Assembly (NCBI RefSeq): GCF_013373865.1
Contig: NC_050467.1
Span: 39,169,132 to 39,233,131 of the forward strand
DNA from: Monomorium pharaonis
Taxonomy: Eukaryota; Arthropoda; Insecta; Hymenoptera; Formicidae
DNA length: 64,000 nucleotides
Direction of reading: 5' to 3'
In this document: positions 12,201-25,451 of the stretch, one piece after another
How the letters are laid out: each line of letters opens with the position of its first letter
Position numbering within the stretch: position 1 is the first letter of the stretch
Position numbers and translations under genes: made by a program
The notes under the pieces: model-generated
Database searches by the model: none
What the model was told of the DNA's origin: nothing
What the model saw: the letters and a program-made list of their open reading frames with translations, nothing else

Positions 12201-15167
12201 CGATGTATTATTAATTTTTATTATCATTAACGCAAAATTAAAATGAATGAATGTATTCACTAATAACGTTTTATTCAAATAAATTCGTATTCTTTTCTAA
12301 ACCAATCGTTTTGCTGATCCCTTTTCAATACGAATAATTACACCATTATACGATCGAGTTTTTATTTTAATCTCAAGTTAATTTCGCTATAACATATTAA
12401 TAATTCGTAACAAGCTTGCAGATTTTATGCAATAAAAACGTTTTATAGATGTCCAAATGCTGTGGTACTTATCACACACGACTAATCAGAAAGTCTCAAA
12501 TTGCCATTCGTGACTGTGTTCAATAAAGATCCTGCGGTAATGCCGGAATATCAGCTCCTAGAAAGCGGCGATTTTCAAAGTAACCGGGACAACCCCCTAT
12601 GTGATGACCAAAAGGGTAGGGCCGGAGATAGGTAGGGTGCGGCAGCCAATGATAGGTATTGTCCCATTTAGCTTAACTCACGTTTATCCAAGCTAAATGT
12701 GACCTGACCCATAGTTTCTTTATTATGCGCGATAACGAAAGATTAACAGAAAACTAAAGTAACTGTAAAGATACATTGCGGATTTATATACTACCAATTT
12801 TAATGGAGCAATCAAAATATACTCATTAGTGAAAAATAATATACGCTTTGATCTAAAAATATATAATTCAAACTTTAATAATGCTTTCCACGTGTGTAAA
12901 AAACATGTGCTTGGAAGGAAAAAATTTTAAAATTTATTTAAATCATCAGTAATTTTGCAACCTTGAATTAAATGTCATTGAAAGAAAAAAACCACCGATT
13001 AAAAAAAAGATTTGTTTGTAAATTATAACGCCCAGAGTTAACATCGATGTATCTAAAGTCCATGTCTGATTTAACACGAGATTTACTACTGCACGTAAAT
13101 TATTTTATATCAGAGATTTTTTAATATGTCAATGTATAAAGAATTATTTAATTGTTTTTTTCGTTTCATACATAATTTTGATAATACCGATAATAGAAAA
13201 GAAATATAGTACATAGATACTTTGTGATTAAGTTCTTTCTATAAAGAATTACACAAGAATGTAAAGCATCAATATATTTTACCACTTGAGAGACACGAAA
13301 ATAATACGAAGGTTCTTTAAAGTTGTTTAATCGTGTTAATGTCATATATTAGTTAAATATTTTAAGTATGTTAATTGTAATATTAGATTAATTCAAACAT
13401 TATTAAAACGGATTTTTACCAATGAAAGTTTAAGAAATGTATGTGCTATTAATTTAGTCATGAACAAAGATTAAAAATGAGATTTCATAATTTAATATGC
13501 GTTTTTAATTTAAAGATTGTCACTGACAATTTGCGAAATAACGTGAAACAATTAAGAATAGTGTATATTTAAAAAATCGGCTTGTATGAAATGTTATACA
13601 ATCTAATCAGATATAACAATGTTCTACTTTTTAAATTTGAAATTCAATTTTCTTAATGCAAAACGTGCGCACTATAGAATTATGTACATTATATATTAAT
13701 AATATTTTAATGAATTCCACTCACACATTTTTAAAGAACAGAGAGTAAATAAAAGAAAGCAAAGAAAAACAAGTGTTACAAATACTGTTTCAAAAATTTG
13801 TCAAATAAAAGCATTTATAGTGAATTATGTCTGCTCTGTATCTTAAGTACACCACGTGTGTTTATATTTGCGCATAAATTTCCGCGTAAATGTCCGCGAA
13901 GATTAAATATGATACTTAGAAAAGATTGAACGTAATTAGAATCCGTAATAGCAAGTGTTATCTTAAATGGTATATTTTTAATGCTTATATTCTAAATACA
14001 TGTTTCATTTAATAATCAATATAGCTTAACTTTAATATTAGATGCATACAGTTGTCCATTTTGATGCTCGAAATGACAATGCACGTTTTCTCTCTCAACG
14101 TAGATTATTCGTGATATTTACGAGAATACAGTGGAGAGGTGTGCCACCTAGCCTGATAAGATAAATCGTACGTCGATGGGATGATAAAAATTTCATGCAG
14201 CATTTAACAAAATAGAAAATTCTCACAGAATGATCTTACGATTTTTGTGCACAACAAAGATTATAAATGAGAGTCGATATATTAAAAACTATAATAATAA
14301 AATTTTTTATACACGCATACACAAAGCAGAAAACAGAATAAAATAAATAAAATAAAAATATAATTAAAAAAACAATATTTTATTAATAGATTACTTACAT
14401 TTATTTAATATCAGTTTGAACATAAAGTCGGTCGTTAAAGGATTTAACAGGTGTTTCTATGATTTTAAGAATACTATTCGACAGATGGTCGATTAAGATG
14501 AGAGTTCCGTGATAAAATTGTGCTACTATTCATTGTTAAGTTCTGGCACAACTGTTTCTCTCAATTGTCATCCAATCGTCAAATTGATAAGCCGCATATT
14601 TATGTTAAATTTATTGAACTAAATAAATAAATTGCAAATATCAAGAAAATATCCTATTTTCAACACAAAAATCATAAAATATTGTACATATAACTTTATT
14701 CAACCGATATCTTATCACGATTAAACGAATGATACGATGTTTCCTCGGTATAGAAAGCATAAAATATTTGAGAGAAAATGTGAATACATTTCACTAACTT
14801 CTGGAAATACTACTTCAGTACAATTTTTTGGGCTACTTTGAACTACTACTTTAATACTGCTATTTTCGGAGCTATTTTAGAAAAAAAAAGGTATTTAAAT
14901 AATTATACTTTCTAAAATACAATTTTTGGCACGAAATTTTCTATCACGTTACATAATTCTTTGAAAGTCAAAATTTCATGGAAGACCATTCAAGATTAAA
15001 TAAGAAAAAGTTTTAATAGTATTTTATGTGAAGTATTTTCTGAAAACATGTTATCCTATTTTAAAAAATGTTAATTTCGGAATTTCATAAAATAAATACA
15101 AACACTGCTGCCTATCATAATATTTGCAAAATAAACAATTTTTTTCTTTGATATTTTTTTGCATCAT

Positions 15168-15312
15168 TAAGGCCCGCTTCTACCAACGTAGATTAACTTT
15201 AATCTCGGTTTAATTTACTTGTTATCTCATTCTAGTTCCAAAAATTAGAAAGAGATAAAGAGTAAGTTAATCCAAGATTAAAGTTAATCTACGTTGGTAG
15301 AAATGGGCTTAA
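15168..15312. mobile_element. hairpin MITE, TTCTACCAACGTAGATTAA family (full copy)
   Basis: The left arm begins GGCCCGCTTCTACCAACG and continues GTAGATTAACTTTAATCT. The right arm is its near-perfect complement and ends AGAAATGGGCTT. TTAA or TAA flanks both ends, compatible with a PIF/Harbinger-like target duplication. Two diverged relatives occur in this window at about 35,996-36,125 and 37,548-37,630. It has no coding capacity. Confidence 0.78.
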
Positions 15313-16384
15313 GAATAACAAAGATTCTAAATAATCGAGTTTCAGGAAACATCTTGTATATTTTTTTTTCGTTCCTTTCACAGGAAGAAAATCACACTGG
15401 CTGAAAGATTCTTAGACCAGAAACAGCAACGAAATTAATTAAAAATTTCTAGTGCAGAGTTAATATAATGTTAATATCTAAATAATAAAATTTTTGTTAT
15501 TTTGCACATAAATCATTCCAGTGATCGTTGAAAAGTAACGGATTCGGTCGCTGCACATATACATATACAGTAGTGGCTAACTGCAAATATTGCACAATCG
15601 GGTATTGGTATTCATCAGTGGTTATCGCAGAGAGCCGGTCGGTCGCTCCGCTAATTGATTCCATGAGACTAATGATGCCAATCACGTTTATCTACAAACG
15701 GAATGCGTCGTCTAAGTACACGTGCACCGAAAGAATACGAGAATTCACGATTATATAGCGCCTGCAGAGATACTTTCACTGTTAAACGCAATTAAATAAT
15801 TAGAAAAATGTCAACAAATAAAAAATATATTTAAAACATTTGTAACTAATATATTAATTAATGTACATAATTAAATAACACAATAATATTTTTAATTGTA
15901 ACAATTAGATTAATGAATTTAAGTTATAAAAAGATATACAACAGAAACATTTTTTAATTCATTAATTTTATCATTTATTTTACAAAATTAAACGTTATTT
16001 ATTGAGAAAAAAATAGTAATAGAAATTAATAATTTTAAAAACCAAGGAAAATTTGTCGTTACTCTCGCGCTTACTCATCGAAGTCTCAACATCCGTAGTG
16101 TTAATAATAGATTCTATTCTCGATTTTCATTATCATAGATGAAGAGTTTATCGATGCGTATACTACGAATTTAATGAATCCTGATGTTGTATTGCGATCG
16201 ATATTTTCATTGTGCTAGGCGACGTCAAGATTTCTCTTGACGTGAATGAACGAGGCGAGTATAAAAGCTTTTTTCAGGAAAAGCAATAAGAAAATTAATT
16301 TTCTTTTACACGATTATCACATGTGTCGACATGTGTAATTTCGTAAATAATATTTTTAAAACGACCGCGATATACGTTCTCATT

Positions 16385-16495
16385 CACTGAAAAAAAGGGT
16401 TTTATTGAACTTAATTGGAAATGTAATAGGTTTAACCAGAATCTGGTTGAACATACCACATTTTTAATTGGTTCAGCAAGACTCTTTTTTTAGTG
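16385..16495. mobile_element. short MITE with CACTGAAAAAAAG ends
   Basis: A 111-bp element starts CACTGAAAAAAAGGGTTTT and ends CTTTTTTTAGTG. The arms share GAACYAATT-type sequence. The end sequence resembles that of the element at 3,411-3,613, so the two may belong to one superfamily. No clear target duplication is visible. Confidence 0.6.
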
Positions 16496-19400
16496 TAGAG
16501 ATACCGTTTGATATTCTTACAGTATGTTTGATATAACGTTTGATAAAGTTCGATATCTTGCTTGATTATAAAATTATAAATTTATAAAGATCTAAATTTC
16601 TTCAATGTTTGTTTTTTTAAAGATCAATTTCTAAATTAACCAAACAATTCCATAAATGTATTCAGGCTGAGACATTCCGTATCGACAATTGCGTAAAGAA
16701 CGCAATACGCAAGATCATTGAGTCGAGTTAAAGGTTCGCGACATTGAAAATTGGTAGAACGAGGCAGCTCGTTTCATCAACGAGAATTCCACGAGCTATG
16801 ATGCCATGGACACTCACTCGGTTGTTACGTTATTCGTTCTATAGTTAACGACAAGCAACTTACATGCGCATCCTGTCTCTCTATGTAACCGCACTTTACG
16901 ACTATGTAGTGAACAGCTTGCAAAGTAAATAATTGTAATGCATCAAGAACTATAACTGTAATTAAGAGCAAGTAATTTGAAATTTAGAACATGACTTTAC
17001 GTCTCGTTCTTTCGCCTAGTGCTGAAAGAATTCTAATGTATTAATTTCTTTTATCAATGATACAGTTTACGAAAGAGTATATCTCATTTCAAACCGTTTC
17101 TGTTTCGCGATATATCAGTATGCATTTCTAGGAATGTCCTTGACGATAAAACGCAGTTTCTTCAAAGTTATTCTTACGTTCGATGGAGAAAATGCGTCTT
17201 GCGTTTCGACTCAGAGAGTATCTCGCGTTTTATCTAATGCAATGATGATTGCAACTGTATGAAGATATCATCAGGTTATGCTGTTAAATAAGCGAGTGAA
17301 ATACATAAGAAAAAAACGACTTTTTCCTATGAAATGACTATGTAACGACTCTACTCCTTCGACTTGAACTAAAGGTACTTATGAATATACATCATGTTAA
17401 CGACCGTTTTACAAGAAGCAATTAAACAATTGTTAAATTACACACGATACTCTCACGTGAAAAATACATTCGAGAAAGACGGTGCTTGGTAGCCGAATAA
17501 AAAATACATTAGGAGTTAAGTTCTTTAGCAAAGAGAACTTTTGTCTGTTTCGCCGACCTTTTAATCATGGTCAAGGTTGATAGTAGACATGAGAAAGTGA
17601 TTGAACTACGTCACGGCGTACGAACGATTGCCTGCTTTCATCGTTCCTTTTACTCGAGTGTGAAAGTACGTACAGTGTAGACGTTAAAACTTTCATATCG
17701 CTCAAACGGAAAGAAACCTATTAAAACAATGCGGTTAACACAGAAAAAGTTCAGCGACAAAAATTCTTCCAATCGATATTAAAACACTTACTTGCTTGAA
17801 AAGTTAGGTGTCGAAAGAATTACCGGAGAAATCGGAATATTATAATTTAGCTTGAAATTATAGTTACAAAAATTTACAAAAGTTACAAAAATTAAATTGC
17901 ATATATGTACAATAAAACATTCATTATCCATATTATAAGTTTAAAAAAATTATACACCCTACGTTTGACAACCTCTGCGAGTACAGCATACATTCGAGCA
18001 TCTTACAAGATACGAGTATGCTCGACGAATTCATAAATCAACTTCCGTGACAGATATAAATCAGATAAATCGCAATTTCGTTCCTTAAAAAATGTAAACA
18101 GCGTGACGCGTTTTATGCTCGTTACGCTGCAAATCGCAATCGTGGCCTTCATATTTCTGATAACTGTCGCGCAAAACGTAACATTCTCGTTTTCCCGCGT
18201 ACAAATCTCCACGATATCGGCTAATCTCGACGTATCGGTCATTCAAGTGTCGTGGTAAACCGTGGTCTACGAGGCCGGACCACTCTCAGGGAAACTGTCC
18301 TAAATGAGCAATCGAAAATATCGTTTCGCGGCTCCTGAAGAATCTCGAATGAAAAAGAAAGACTAATCTATTCAATAACTAACGTGAAAATAAAAGTCCA
18401 AAGGGAAAATAAAGATAAGAAAATTAAATACAAGGTACGCGACATTTATACTCGTTTATTTTTCATTTAAAGGAGACAAGTAACGTGGAGTTGTCAACTT
18501 TACTGCGCGCGCGTGTTAACGATTTTGCATTATATTATAGTAATTAACGTCTGTAAGCACGTGAGATAGTTAAGAAACGAAATTACGTAACGTTGAAAGG
18601 GACGGAGACGAGGAAACGCGTGTCAGAGATCGTGAAGCACGTGCACACAAATTTTCATTCTCTGTTGACGGAAGCCTCCGTGCGAAAACGCCAGAAGGGA
18701 TATACGCCTCGCGAATTGCAACCCCTAGCGCGCAAGTAGTGGAAATGCATCCATTATTCAGATACATCAGGGGTGAAGGGAATCGATGTGTGTGACCTAA
18801 TGCTGTCCGTGCGATCGTTAGGCGCGATAACCGCAGGCCAACAAGCGAATACTTCTTCGCGGAGTAACAATCAAAGAGATTATAGTTACTTTATCTTTTT
18901 CCCTCCTTCTTGGGCCTTATACACTAAAATAAGATGTATTTTATTACACGACGAGTGATCGATTGCCAACTCGCGAACGATTTCTCTAAATCAGTGAAAT
19001 CTTACTAATTTACAGTGCTATACTTGTAACTGTGATCATCAATGGTTATTCACTGTCTTTCAGTGATGTCGATCAAGAAAGGAGTATTATCACTGAAAGA
19101 CAATGCATATATCTGATTGATGTATAGTTATAAGTATTAGCACTAAAATCATTATTCACTGTCTTTCAATGGACTGATTCCGATCGCGTTGCGAGAATTA
19201 CGTAAGAAATAATCTTCGTTGCATAAATAAACGCAATGCATGAATGTTACGAAGTTTATTGTTTACTATGCGGAGAATTAATCGTATTAATTCTAACGTA
19301 TTTTATATACCTCAATGAGATGTATCGCGAAAGTGTGCAAATATTAAAAAAAAATGTGTGCGGAGTAATCTATGGGCCCCAAGGCCACGAGGATTACGTG

Positions 19401-20339
19401 TTAAACAGATCGACGACTGTTTGCCAGCCGCGATCTTATTCCTCGAGTCACTTATCGCTATTTGCACCGCGATTATTCACCTGGCAACAACAAAAGGGAA
19501 GTCTTGTCATCGACGTCGAAAACGCGCGCACGATTCGCGAGGGCGAACACGGAGCGGCGACGGAGATTGCGCGACGACGACGGATTTGCATAAGCACGAG
19601 ACGTATCCTCGGCTTAGCGAGAACGCACGTGACACCGACGACGAGGTCATGCGACGTCTCTATAGTCTCTATACCTCGCCGGAGAGAGAAAGGATCTCCG
19701 AGGATAGCTTTCGGAATCGCTAGACACACCGGCCGAAAATCATTCCGAGAGCGACCGTCACACTTCATCTTGTCACATTCTATGTATAAACGAAAATATT
19801 CCAAAATATTTTTAAATATTATCAAATCAGTACGAAATTTGCCAGATGCATATCGTACATTTATCTTGCATTTGCTACGACGATATGATTTGTTATTTTT
19901 TTAGTCGTTTATAAAAAAAAAAGAATTTTGAAGATACATCGAATGATATTTCGATTCCTCTGCAATCAACTATTACATCAAATCGCACTTGATAAAGTGA
20001 TATTACAAAATTTTAATTATTCAAAAATTTTAACTTTTGATTTATGTCATTGCTGCAGCAAATGATATATCCACGTTCACATCTGGCACTTATATCGCCA
20101 CTTTCATTTAAATTTATTAAATTTAATTTTAATTACGTTGTCAAAGGTTATTATTTTACATATCAACCAGCAATTACAATCTCGAGCAAAAAACATGACT
20201 GTCGCACGCGAAATTTATATTATATACACATAATCCAAATGAAATGTCTCTCAAAATTTATTTCAACGATGTATTTTAACGGCAAAGACGTTAAAAATCC
20301 GAGATTAAATTCCTCTGCGTTAAGTGCTCGCGCGGAAAT

Positions 20340-22790
20340 GTAAACATCATCGCTAAATACGATGCAAATGCGCGAACCGCTGTGTCCGCGATTTATCAAT
20401 CTGTTTTCGGTAAAAGAGTGTCAGTGCGACGCTCGCCTTTGAGGCACCGATCAATGAGAATCTTTAGCATTGGTCTGGGCATTAACTAGCTGGCAGACGA
20501 GCGCAACGAGAAGTCGCGATATGTCAACTTACGTCATTCACGAGGGAGTGAGAGAGAGTTTAGCTCGTAACGAGCGACGTCGAGAAAACGCAATGCGTTT
20601 TCCCGAAGAAGTCAACTCTTTCGCGATCAAATCCCCGCTCCTCCGGGAGGAAGTGTCGTAACTCAAGGGAGTAAAATTGGGAAACGGAATATGTAATACC
20701 TAATTAGGCTTGCGAAGTAACTGGTTACGCCAAAAGCGTTTTTTTTTTTTACAGTTACAGTCGGTGACGAGCAACGAACGCAGGAAACGTCGCCGCTTTG
20801 ATAGGACGCGTAAATATTGTAAACACATAATCAGAAGAGAGAATAAAAAGGGAAGATAGCCGCGGTTGTCTCCGAGCAGAGAATCGTGACGAAAAAAAGG
20901 AGAGAGAAAGAGAGAGATATCGAATCGCAGATTCGAAATTGAATGACCGCGCTTCTTTCTTTCTTTTTTATTCGATTTGTAAATCGCGTGCGTGCCACGA
21001 AGATATTATTTTTATTTCTCGGAATCCTCGTTTTCATTCCATTATACGTAAATAACACAAAACTCGTATAAAATTTACATTGCGCGAGTTAGTAAAAATT
21101 AATTAATACGGGAGTAATAAAGCAACGATGCCTTTTCATTTAATAATACATCTTCTTTCATTATTATGTGTCATTACCCTTAATTCCACTCTTATATGCA
21201 TTTTAATTACTACAGAGTAGAAGATATTAAAGTTTGCATATCTCTCTTTCTGAATCATTCAATTATGCAAGTCAATTATTTTATTGGCACATCAGATCTC
21301 TGCTCCGAGTTTGCGAATTATGAAACGCTCAAAACGAGGTCAAACGAAAGCTGGACTGCGGCGTTTTCCGAAGCGTGCGTCTTCGTGCACGCACTCTCCT
21401 TTTTCCCTCCCCAATACCGATTCCCACATCGAAATCTCGTTTCCCTTCCACGTGTCCCCTCCTCTCTCTCTCCCTGCCTTCTGTCGAATCGTGAAATCCT
21501 TCCCAACTCTCGCGCGAGAAGTAACCGGGAGAACGAGGTAGGAGCGCACGTGCGTGCGGCGCGAATTTTGAGGTCAGCGAGTGTCTTGCGTCACAATGTA
21601 ATTTTTCGCGCGTTTCGATGTACTCCGCCTTTCTCGGTGCGATCGCACCGAGTACACACACATGTTTTCTTTCTCTTTCTTTCTCTCTCTCTCTCTCTCG
21701 AACTTTCCGCGTCAAACCACCCACCCAATTTCGAAATTTCGCCGTTTCAAATTCGCGATCGTGTTGCCAGTGCATTTTCGTTCCCGAAGTATAACACGAA
21801 TGTGACTAATTGACATACATTCGACGAGATATTCAACCTTCGCGCGACTTTAAGAGATCGGTAAAAAAAAAAAAAAAGATAAAATATCGTCTTTCATAAA
21901 TAAACTCCGTGTCCCGTTCAAAACGAGGCGCAATTTTTCGACAGTCGCGTATTTTTTATACGCGTCGATCGCCCGGCAGAGGCGGCATTGGGAAAACGCG
22001 GATATTGAAATTTCAGTTCTCGAATCTCGACGACGCCGACCTCGCGGAAGAGCCAGAGGTCGTCGCTGCCACCGCCACAGCACAGTTTCCCAGTACAAAA
22101 AACCTGTTGCTTCGTCGGCCACGCGAGTTGGCGCGTCTCTCGCGCGCCGTCGTCGCCGTGCAAAAAGCGGCCAAGTTCGTGGGAGCCACGAAATCACGAG
22201 CGAGCGTCGAAAGCGAAATGATAATATAGGAGCGGCTCGCAAATTCGCGGAAAGCATGCACGCTGACGTCAACGTCGCTGCTTTTAACCGCTCGAGATGT
22301 GCGGGTGCGACGAGTGCAAGCGCACTCACGCCCGCACGTACGCCACGGCGTCACCTGTTACCGTCGCGACGGAGGCGGCGGGAAGCGGTCTGGACCACTC
22401 TGGACCGCTTGGCCGGTCGCAGCCTCTCTTTCTCTCTTTCTTTCTCTCTCTCTCTCTCCATGGCCCAGAAACACGAGCCTTCTTCTCGGCCGAAATCGTC
22501 GACGATCGCACGCGCGCGCGCGTGCGAGCGAGCGTCGCGCGATGCCGGCCCCGGCGGTGTCTTCTCGTATGTTATTCGACAATCATGTATCTCGATCTTA
22601 GGACTTGTTGCACTTACCGTGAACGGCTAGCCCCGCTCGCAGCACGGACGTCGGCACTCGGCGAACACGGCGAGGACGACATAACACGCGCCCCACAACG
22701 AACCGGCCATATTGTTTACTGAGATGAGACTACGGCCGAACCGAGCCGCCTGCGCTCGCCGGCGAAAAAATGAACTGTGGCGTCATCTTG
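20340..22790. promoter_or_regulatory. CpG-rich island with DRE-like site, probable promoter/first exon region
   Basis: A long GC- and CpG-rich segment interrupted by TC/GA microsatellites (about 20,900-20,925, 21,660-21,700 and 22,425-22,460). Overlapping frames are open in several phases on both strands, as expected of GC-rich non-coding DNA, and none carries a recognisable domain. Just right of it, at 22,834-22,841, sits a perfect TATCGATA, the DREF/BEAF-type DRE known from Drosophila housekeeping promoters. The region is best read as the promoter and 5'UTR of an unidentified gene, possibly one running leftwards. Confidence 0.38.
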
Positions 22791-22833
22791 TCAGAATGGT
22801 CAGAAATAACGCATGAGCGCGTGATATATCGTA

Positions 22834-22841
22834 TATCGATA
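22834..22841. promoter_or_regulatory. DRE-like TATCGATA motif
   Basis: A perfect 8-bp palindromic DRE core lies at the edge of the CpG-rich island. In Drosophila this motif binds DREF at TATA-less promoters. Conservation of function here is inference. Confidence 0.35.
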
Positions 22842-23259
22842 AGATACCATGTAGAAATGTTGGTTCATTGAATTATATTTAATTATAATTATATTATTAG
22901 AGAGAATTAAACTGCGATTTAGCTGGGACTTTACCTTGGAGTGTCTCTATGTCAATAAAATGTAGATATTAAACTAATATGTATCGGCCAATGCTTATAT
23001 ATAAATCTGTAGATGTCACGTGATTTTGTGGTTCTTTTTCATGCTATAACTTAGGAGCAGGCGTTTTATATGCATTATATGTATTATATGCAAAAAATTT
23101 ATATGTATTATATGCAAAAAATATAAATATTTTATATACAATTAAACTATGCTTTAACCAGTGAGGAAACTAAGAGCGGTCATCGTGTCGTTTTAGGTCT
23201 TTTAGATGTTTTCATCCATCAGTGCTTCTATGTGCATAAAATGTGCACATTAAACTATG

Positions 23260-23356
23260 GCTGCATTTCAATATCCACTATCAGTACTGAAATTCTACAG
23301 TGTATGTGACGTAAACTATAGATTTTCAGTACTGGCAGTGAATATCGAAACGCAGC
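23260..23356. mobile_element. 97-bp MITE nested in the left palindrome arm, CTATG duplication
   Basis: The element begins GCTGCATTTCAATATCCACT and ends with the near complement GAAACGCAGC. The flanks read CTATG on both sides. The corresponding place in the right arm (near 25,770) lacks the element and has one CTATG-equivalent, so it serves as an empty site. This establishes both the boundaries and a 5-bp duplication. Confidence 0.78.
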
Positions 23357-23431
23357 CTATGTAGTCAAATATCTATGAATCTCGTAGGTAATGTGCATAA
23401 CTTTTTGGATCTCATCCATGCTATGTCCACG

Positions 23432-23585
23432 TTTATTTGGTTCTGTTTCACGCTATACCCATAAATTTTACAATTATATGCATTCATATTTTAAATCTGT
23501 TTTATGCAAATGTGCATAATCGTGTTCTATAAATGTGCAATACTGACACTGTACAGATATAGCATGAAACAGAACCAATATTTTA
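23432..23585. repeat. internal inverted repeat in left arm, also present in right arm
   Basis: Copies of TTGGTTCTGTTTCACGCTATA and its complement enclose about 110 bp. The right arm has the equivalent pair at about 25,540-25,695, so this small hairpin existed before the arms were duplicated. It may be an older MITE. Confidence 0.6.
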
Positions 23586-23705
23586 TCTTGCATCACCTTT
23601 ATCACATATATATCACTTTGTTCCACATATACGTGATATAAATTCAAATAATTGATTTAATAAAAAATCATTCACCGATTGCTGTCGCTGCTCCTGTTGC
23701 TGATA

Positions 23706-23729
23706 CTGCTGCTGCTGCTGCTGCTGCTA
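23706..23729. repeat. (CTG)n trinucleotide run
   Basis: Seven to eight CTG/GCT units in the left arm. The right-arm equivalent (about 25,418-25,445) is shorter and interrupted, so this run expanded after the arms were duplicated. Confidence 0.75.
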
Positions 23730-24283
23730 CATTCCTTTTCCAGTTTTGATTCTAAAAATGTGATAAATATTATTCCTAAACTCAAACACAAAAGCAGGTA
23801 AAGAAATGTATCACTTGAAAAAATAGTATATTTAATACCGAGTCGCTCCATGGATGCCGCTTTCTCCTGACATCATCCTGCTATTCTCGAACCGCATATT
23901 AATAACGATCGCCCGATACTTTATTCGGCACTCCCGAATATTATGGATAATATATCACACACGAGTAAAACGTAAATCGCGCGAGAATTTCACTTGGCGC
24001 GACCGTTACATTTGAAAAAATACGTGAAATACGCGAAAATCAACACGGCACGAAAGTAACATGACGTCATGTAACTTCGTGGAAACGCAGGCTGAGAAAA
24101 CCGTTTGAATGAAAATCACACGCCAAGATAATTCGTTTCGAGAATTTTGTATGTCGCACGACGACTACTAGCACTTCACTTAATTGGCACTCGCGATATT
24201 CTACCGACCCTTCGAGCAAACACTTTACTCGAATGTGCACGCGAACACTTCACTCGAAGGTAGACGCACGATGCCGCGCTTTA

Positions 24284-24464
24284 GGCCGAAGGCAGAGAAC
24301 GAGACGTAGGTGTCGTAGTCGTAGAGTAAGGCAGAGAAAAAGTAAGTCGTAATATTACTACTATTCTAGAATAATCTAGAATCTAGAATAGTGTACTACG
24401 ACTTTTCTCTGCCTTACCCTATGACTACGACTGCGACACCTACGTCTCGTTCTCTGCCTTCGGC
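24284..24464. mobile_element. about 180-bp hairpin MITE nested in the left arm, TTA duplication
   Basis: The ends read GGCCGAAGGCAGAGAACGAG and, at the other end, the complement CTCGTTCTCTGCCTTCGGC. The arms are almost perfect over about 70 bp around an AT-rich loop containing repeated TCTAGAAT. The equivalent place in the right arm (near 24,940) lacks it. Flanking TTA on both sides and a single TTA in the empty site indicate a 3-bp duplication typical of PIF/Harbinger elements. Confidence 0.8.
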
Positions 24465-25414
24465 ATTACAAACGAATATGACCTCTGTTTCGTACGATCT
24501 CACATGGCTCGCGTGTCGTCTGTTAGCGCGACGGTAATCTTAACACAACATCGTACCTGCGCACAATGAATTCTGAAACGTGAGACACCCACTGGATCAA
24601 CAGAACGTCTTACCGGCGCTGGAGTGCGTACGTGACTGCTGGCAGGCAGACTCGGCGGTATTCGGCGCTAGTCGGCGCCACTCGGCGTTGCTAGGCGGTT
24701 GACCGCCGCGCCTGCGCCGACTACCGCTGAGTCACGTACGCCGCTGGCCGCCGCCATGTTGCTCCGCGCTCCAGCGCCAGTCGGACGCATTGGACGGACG
24801 TTCCGTTGATTCCGTGCGTGTCTCGCGTGTGATATTCAGAATTCATTGTGCGCAGGTACGGTGTTGTGTCGAGAATGCCGTCGCACTAACAGACGACCCG
24901 CGAGCCATGTGAGATCGTAGCAGAGGTCGTATTTACGTGTAAAGCGCGGCATCGTGCGTTTCCCTTCAGTTTCGTGTAAAGTGTTCGCGTGCGCATTCGA
25001 CCAAATTTAAGTATTTGCTCGAAGGGGACATTCGGTAGAAATCACGAGTGCCAATTAAGTGAAGTGCTACTAGTCGTGTGAGCATACGAAATTCTCGAAA
25101 CGAATTTGTCTCCGTTCGTTAATTGTATCTCGGCGCGTAATTTTCATTCAAACGGTTTTCTCACTGCTTTCCTTGGCCTGCGTTCCCACGAAGTTACGTG
25201 TTACTTTCGTGCCGTGTTGATTTTCGCGTATTTCACGTATTTTTTCAAATGTAACGGTCGCGCCAAGTAAAATTCTCGCGCGCGGTTTACGTTTTACTCG
25301 TGTGTGATATACATATTATCCGTAATATCGGGAGTGCCAAATAAATTATCGAGCGATCGTTATTAATATGCGGTTCGAGAATAGCAGGATATCAGCAGAA
25401 AGCGGCAAAGGAAA

Positions 25415-25451
25415 ATGTCAGCAGTAGCAGCAGGAGCAGCGACAGCAATCG
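25415..25451 (+). CDS. possible short first coding exon in the right palindrome arm
   Basis: An ATG preceded by AAA opens a 12-codon Ala-rich reading (Met-Ser-Ala-Val-Ala-Ala-Gly and so on) that ends at a perfect donor, G followed by gtgagtg. The CpG-rich centre of the palindrome lies about 700 bp upstream, where a promoter would be expected. The left arm has the complementary structure, but its ATG is followed directly by TAG and its donor is weakened to gtgaat. No downstream partner exon was identified before RRP8 exon 1 at 26,135. It may be a UTR or first exon of a host gene, the 5' end of an element, or chance. Confidence 0.25.

Larger units (their letters stand above)
9240..20340. other. 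gene-free, mostly AT-rich stretch
   Basis: No supported exon. Apart from the two MITEs listed separately, the stretch contains only short chance frames. A mildly CpG-enriched part at about 18,540-19,760 includes a 222-codon open frame (19,236-19,904, plus) with strongly mixed composition and no recognisable domain; I do not call it a gene. Conserved non-coding elements may be present, but they cannot be recognised from one sequence. Confidence 0.45.

Noticed and set aside
12590..12720. GC-richer block with GGGACAA / TTGTCCC words
   Set aside because: Suggests a short inverted element, but the matching part is only 7-8 bp and the interior does not pair.
19040..19175. Repeated CACTGTCTTTCA(A/G)TG words in both orientations
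   Set aside because: Short and irregular; not enough to call an element.
19236..19904. 222-codon plus-strand open frame
   Set aside because: No domain, erratic composition, overlapping open frames on the other strand, and no splice or start context. Probably chance in CpG-enriched DNA.
21196..21813. 205-codon plus-strand open frame
   Set aside because: Part of the protein would come from a TC microsatellite and the rest from GC-rich non-coding sequence; antisense frames are equally open.
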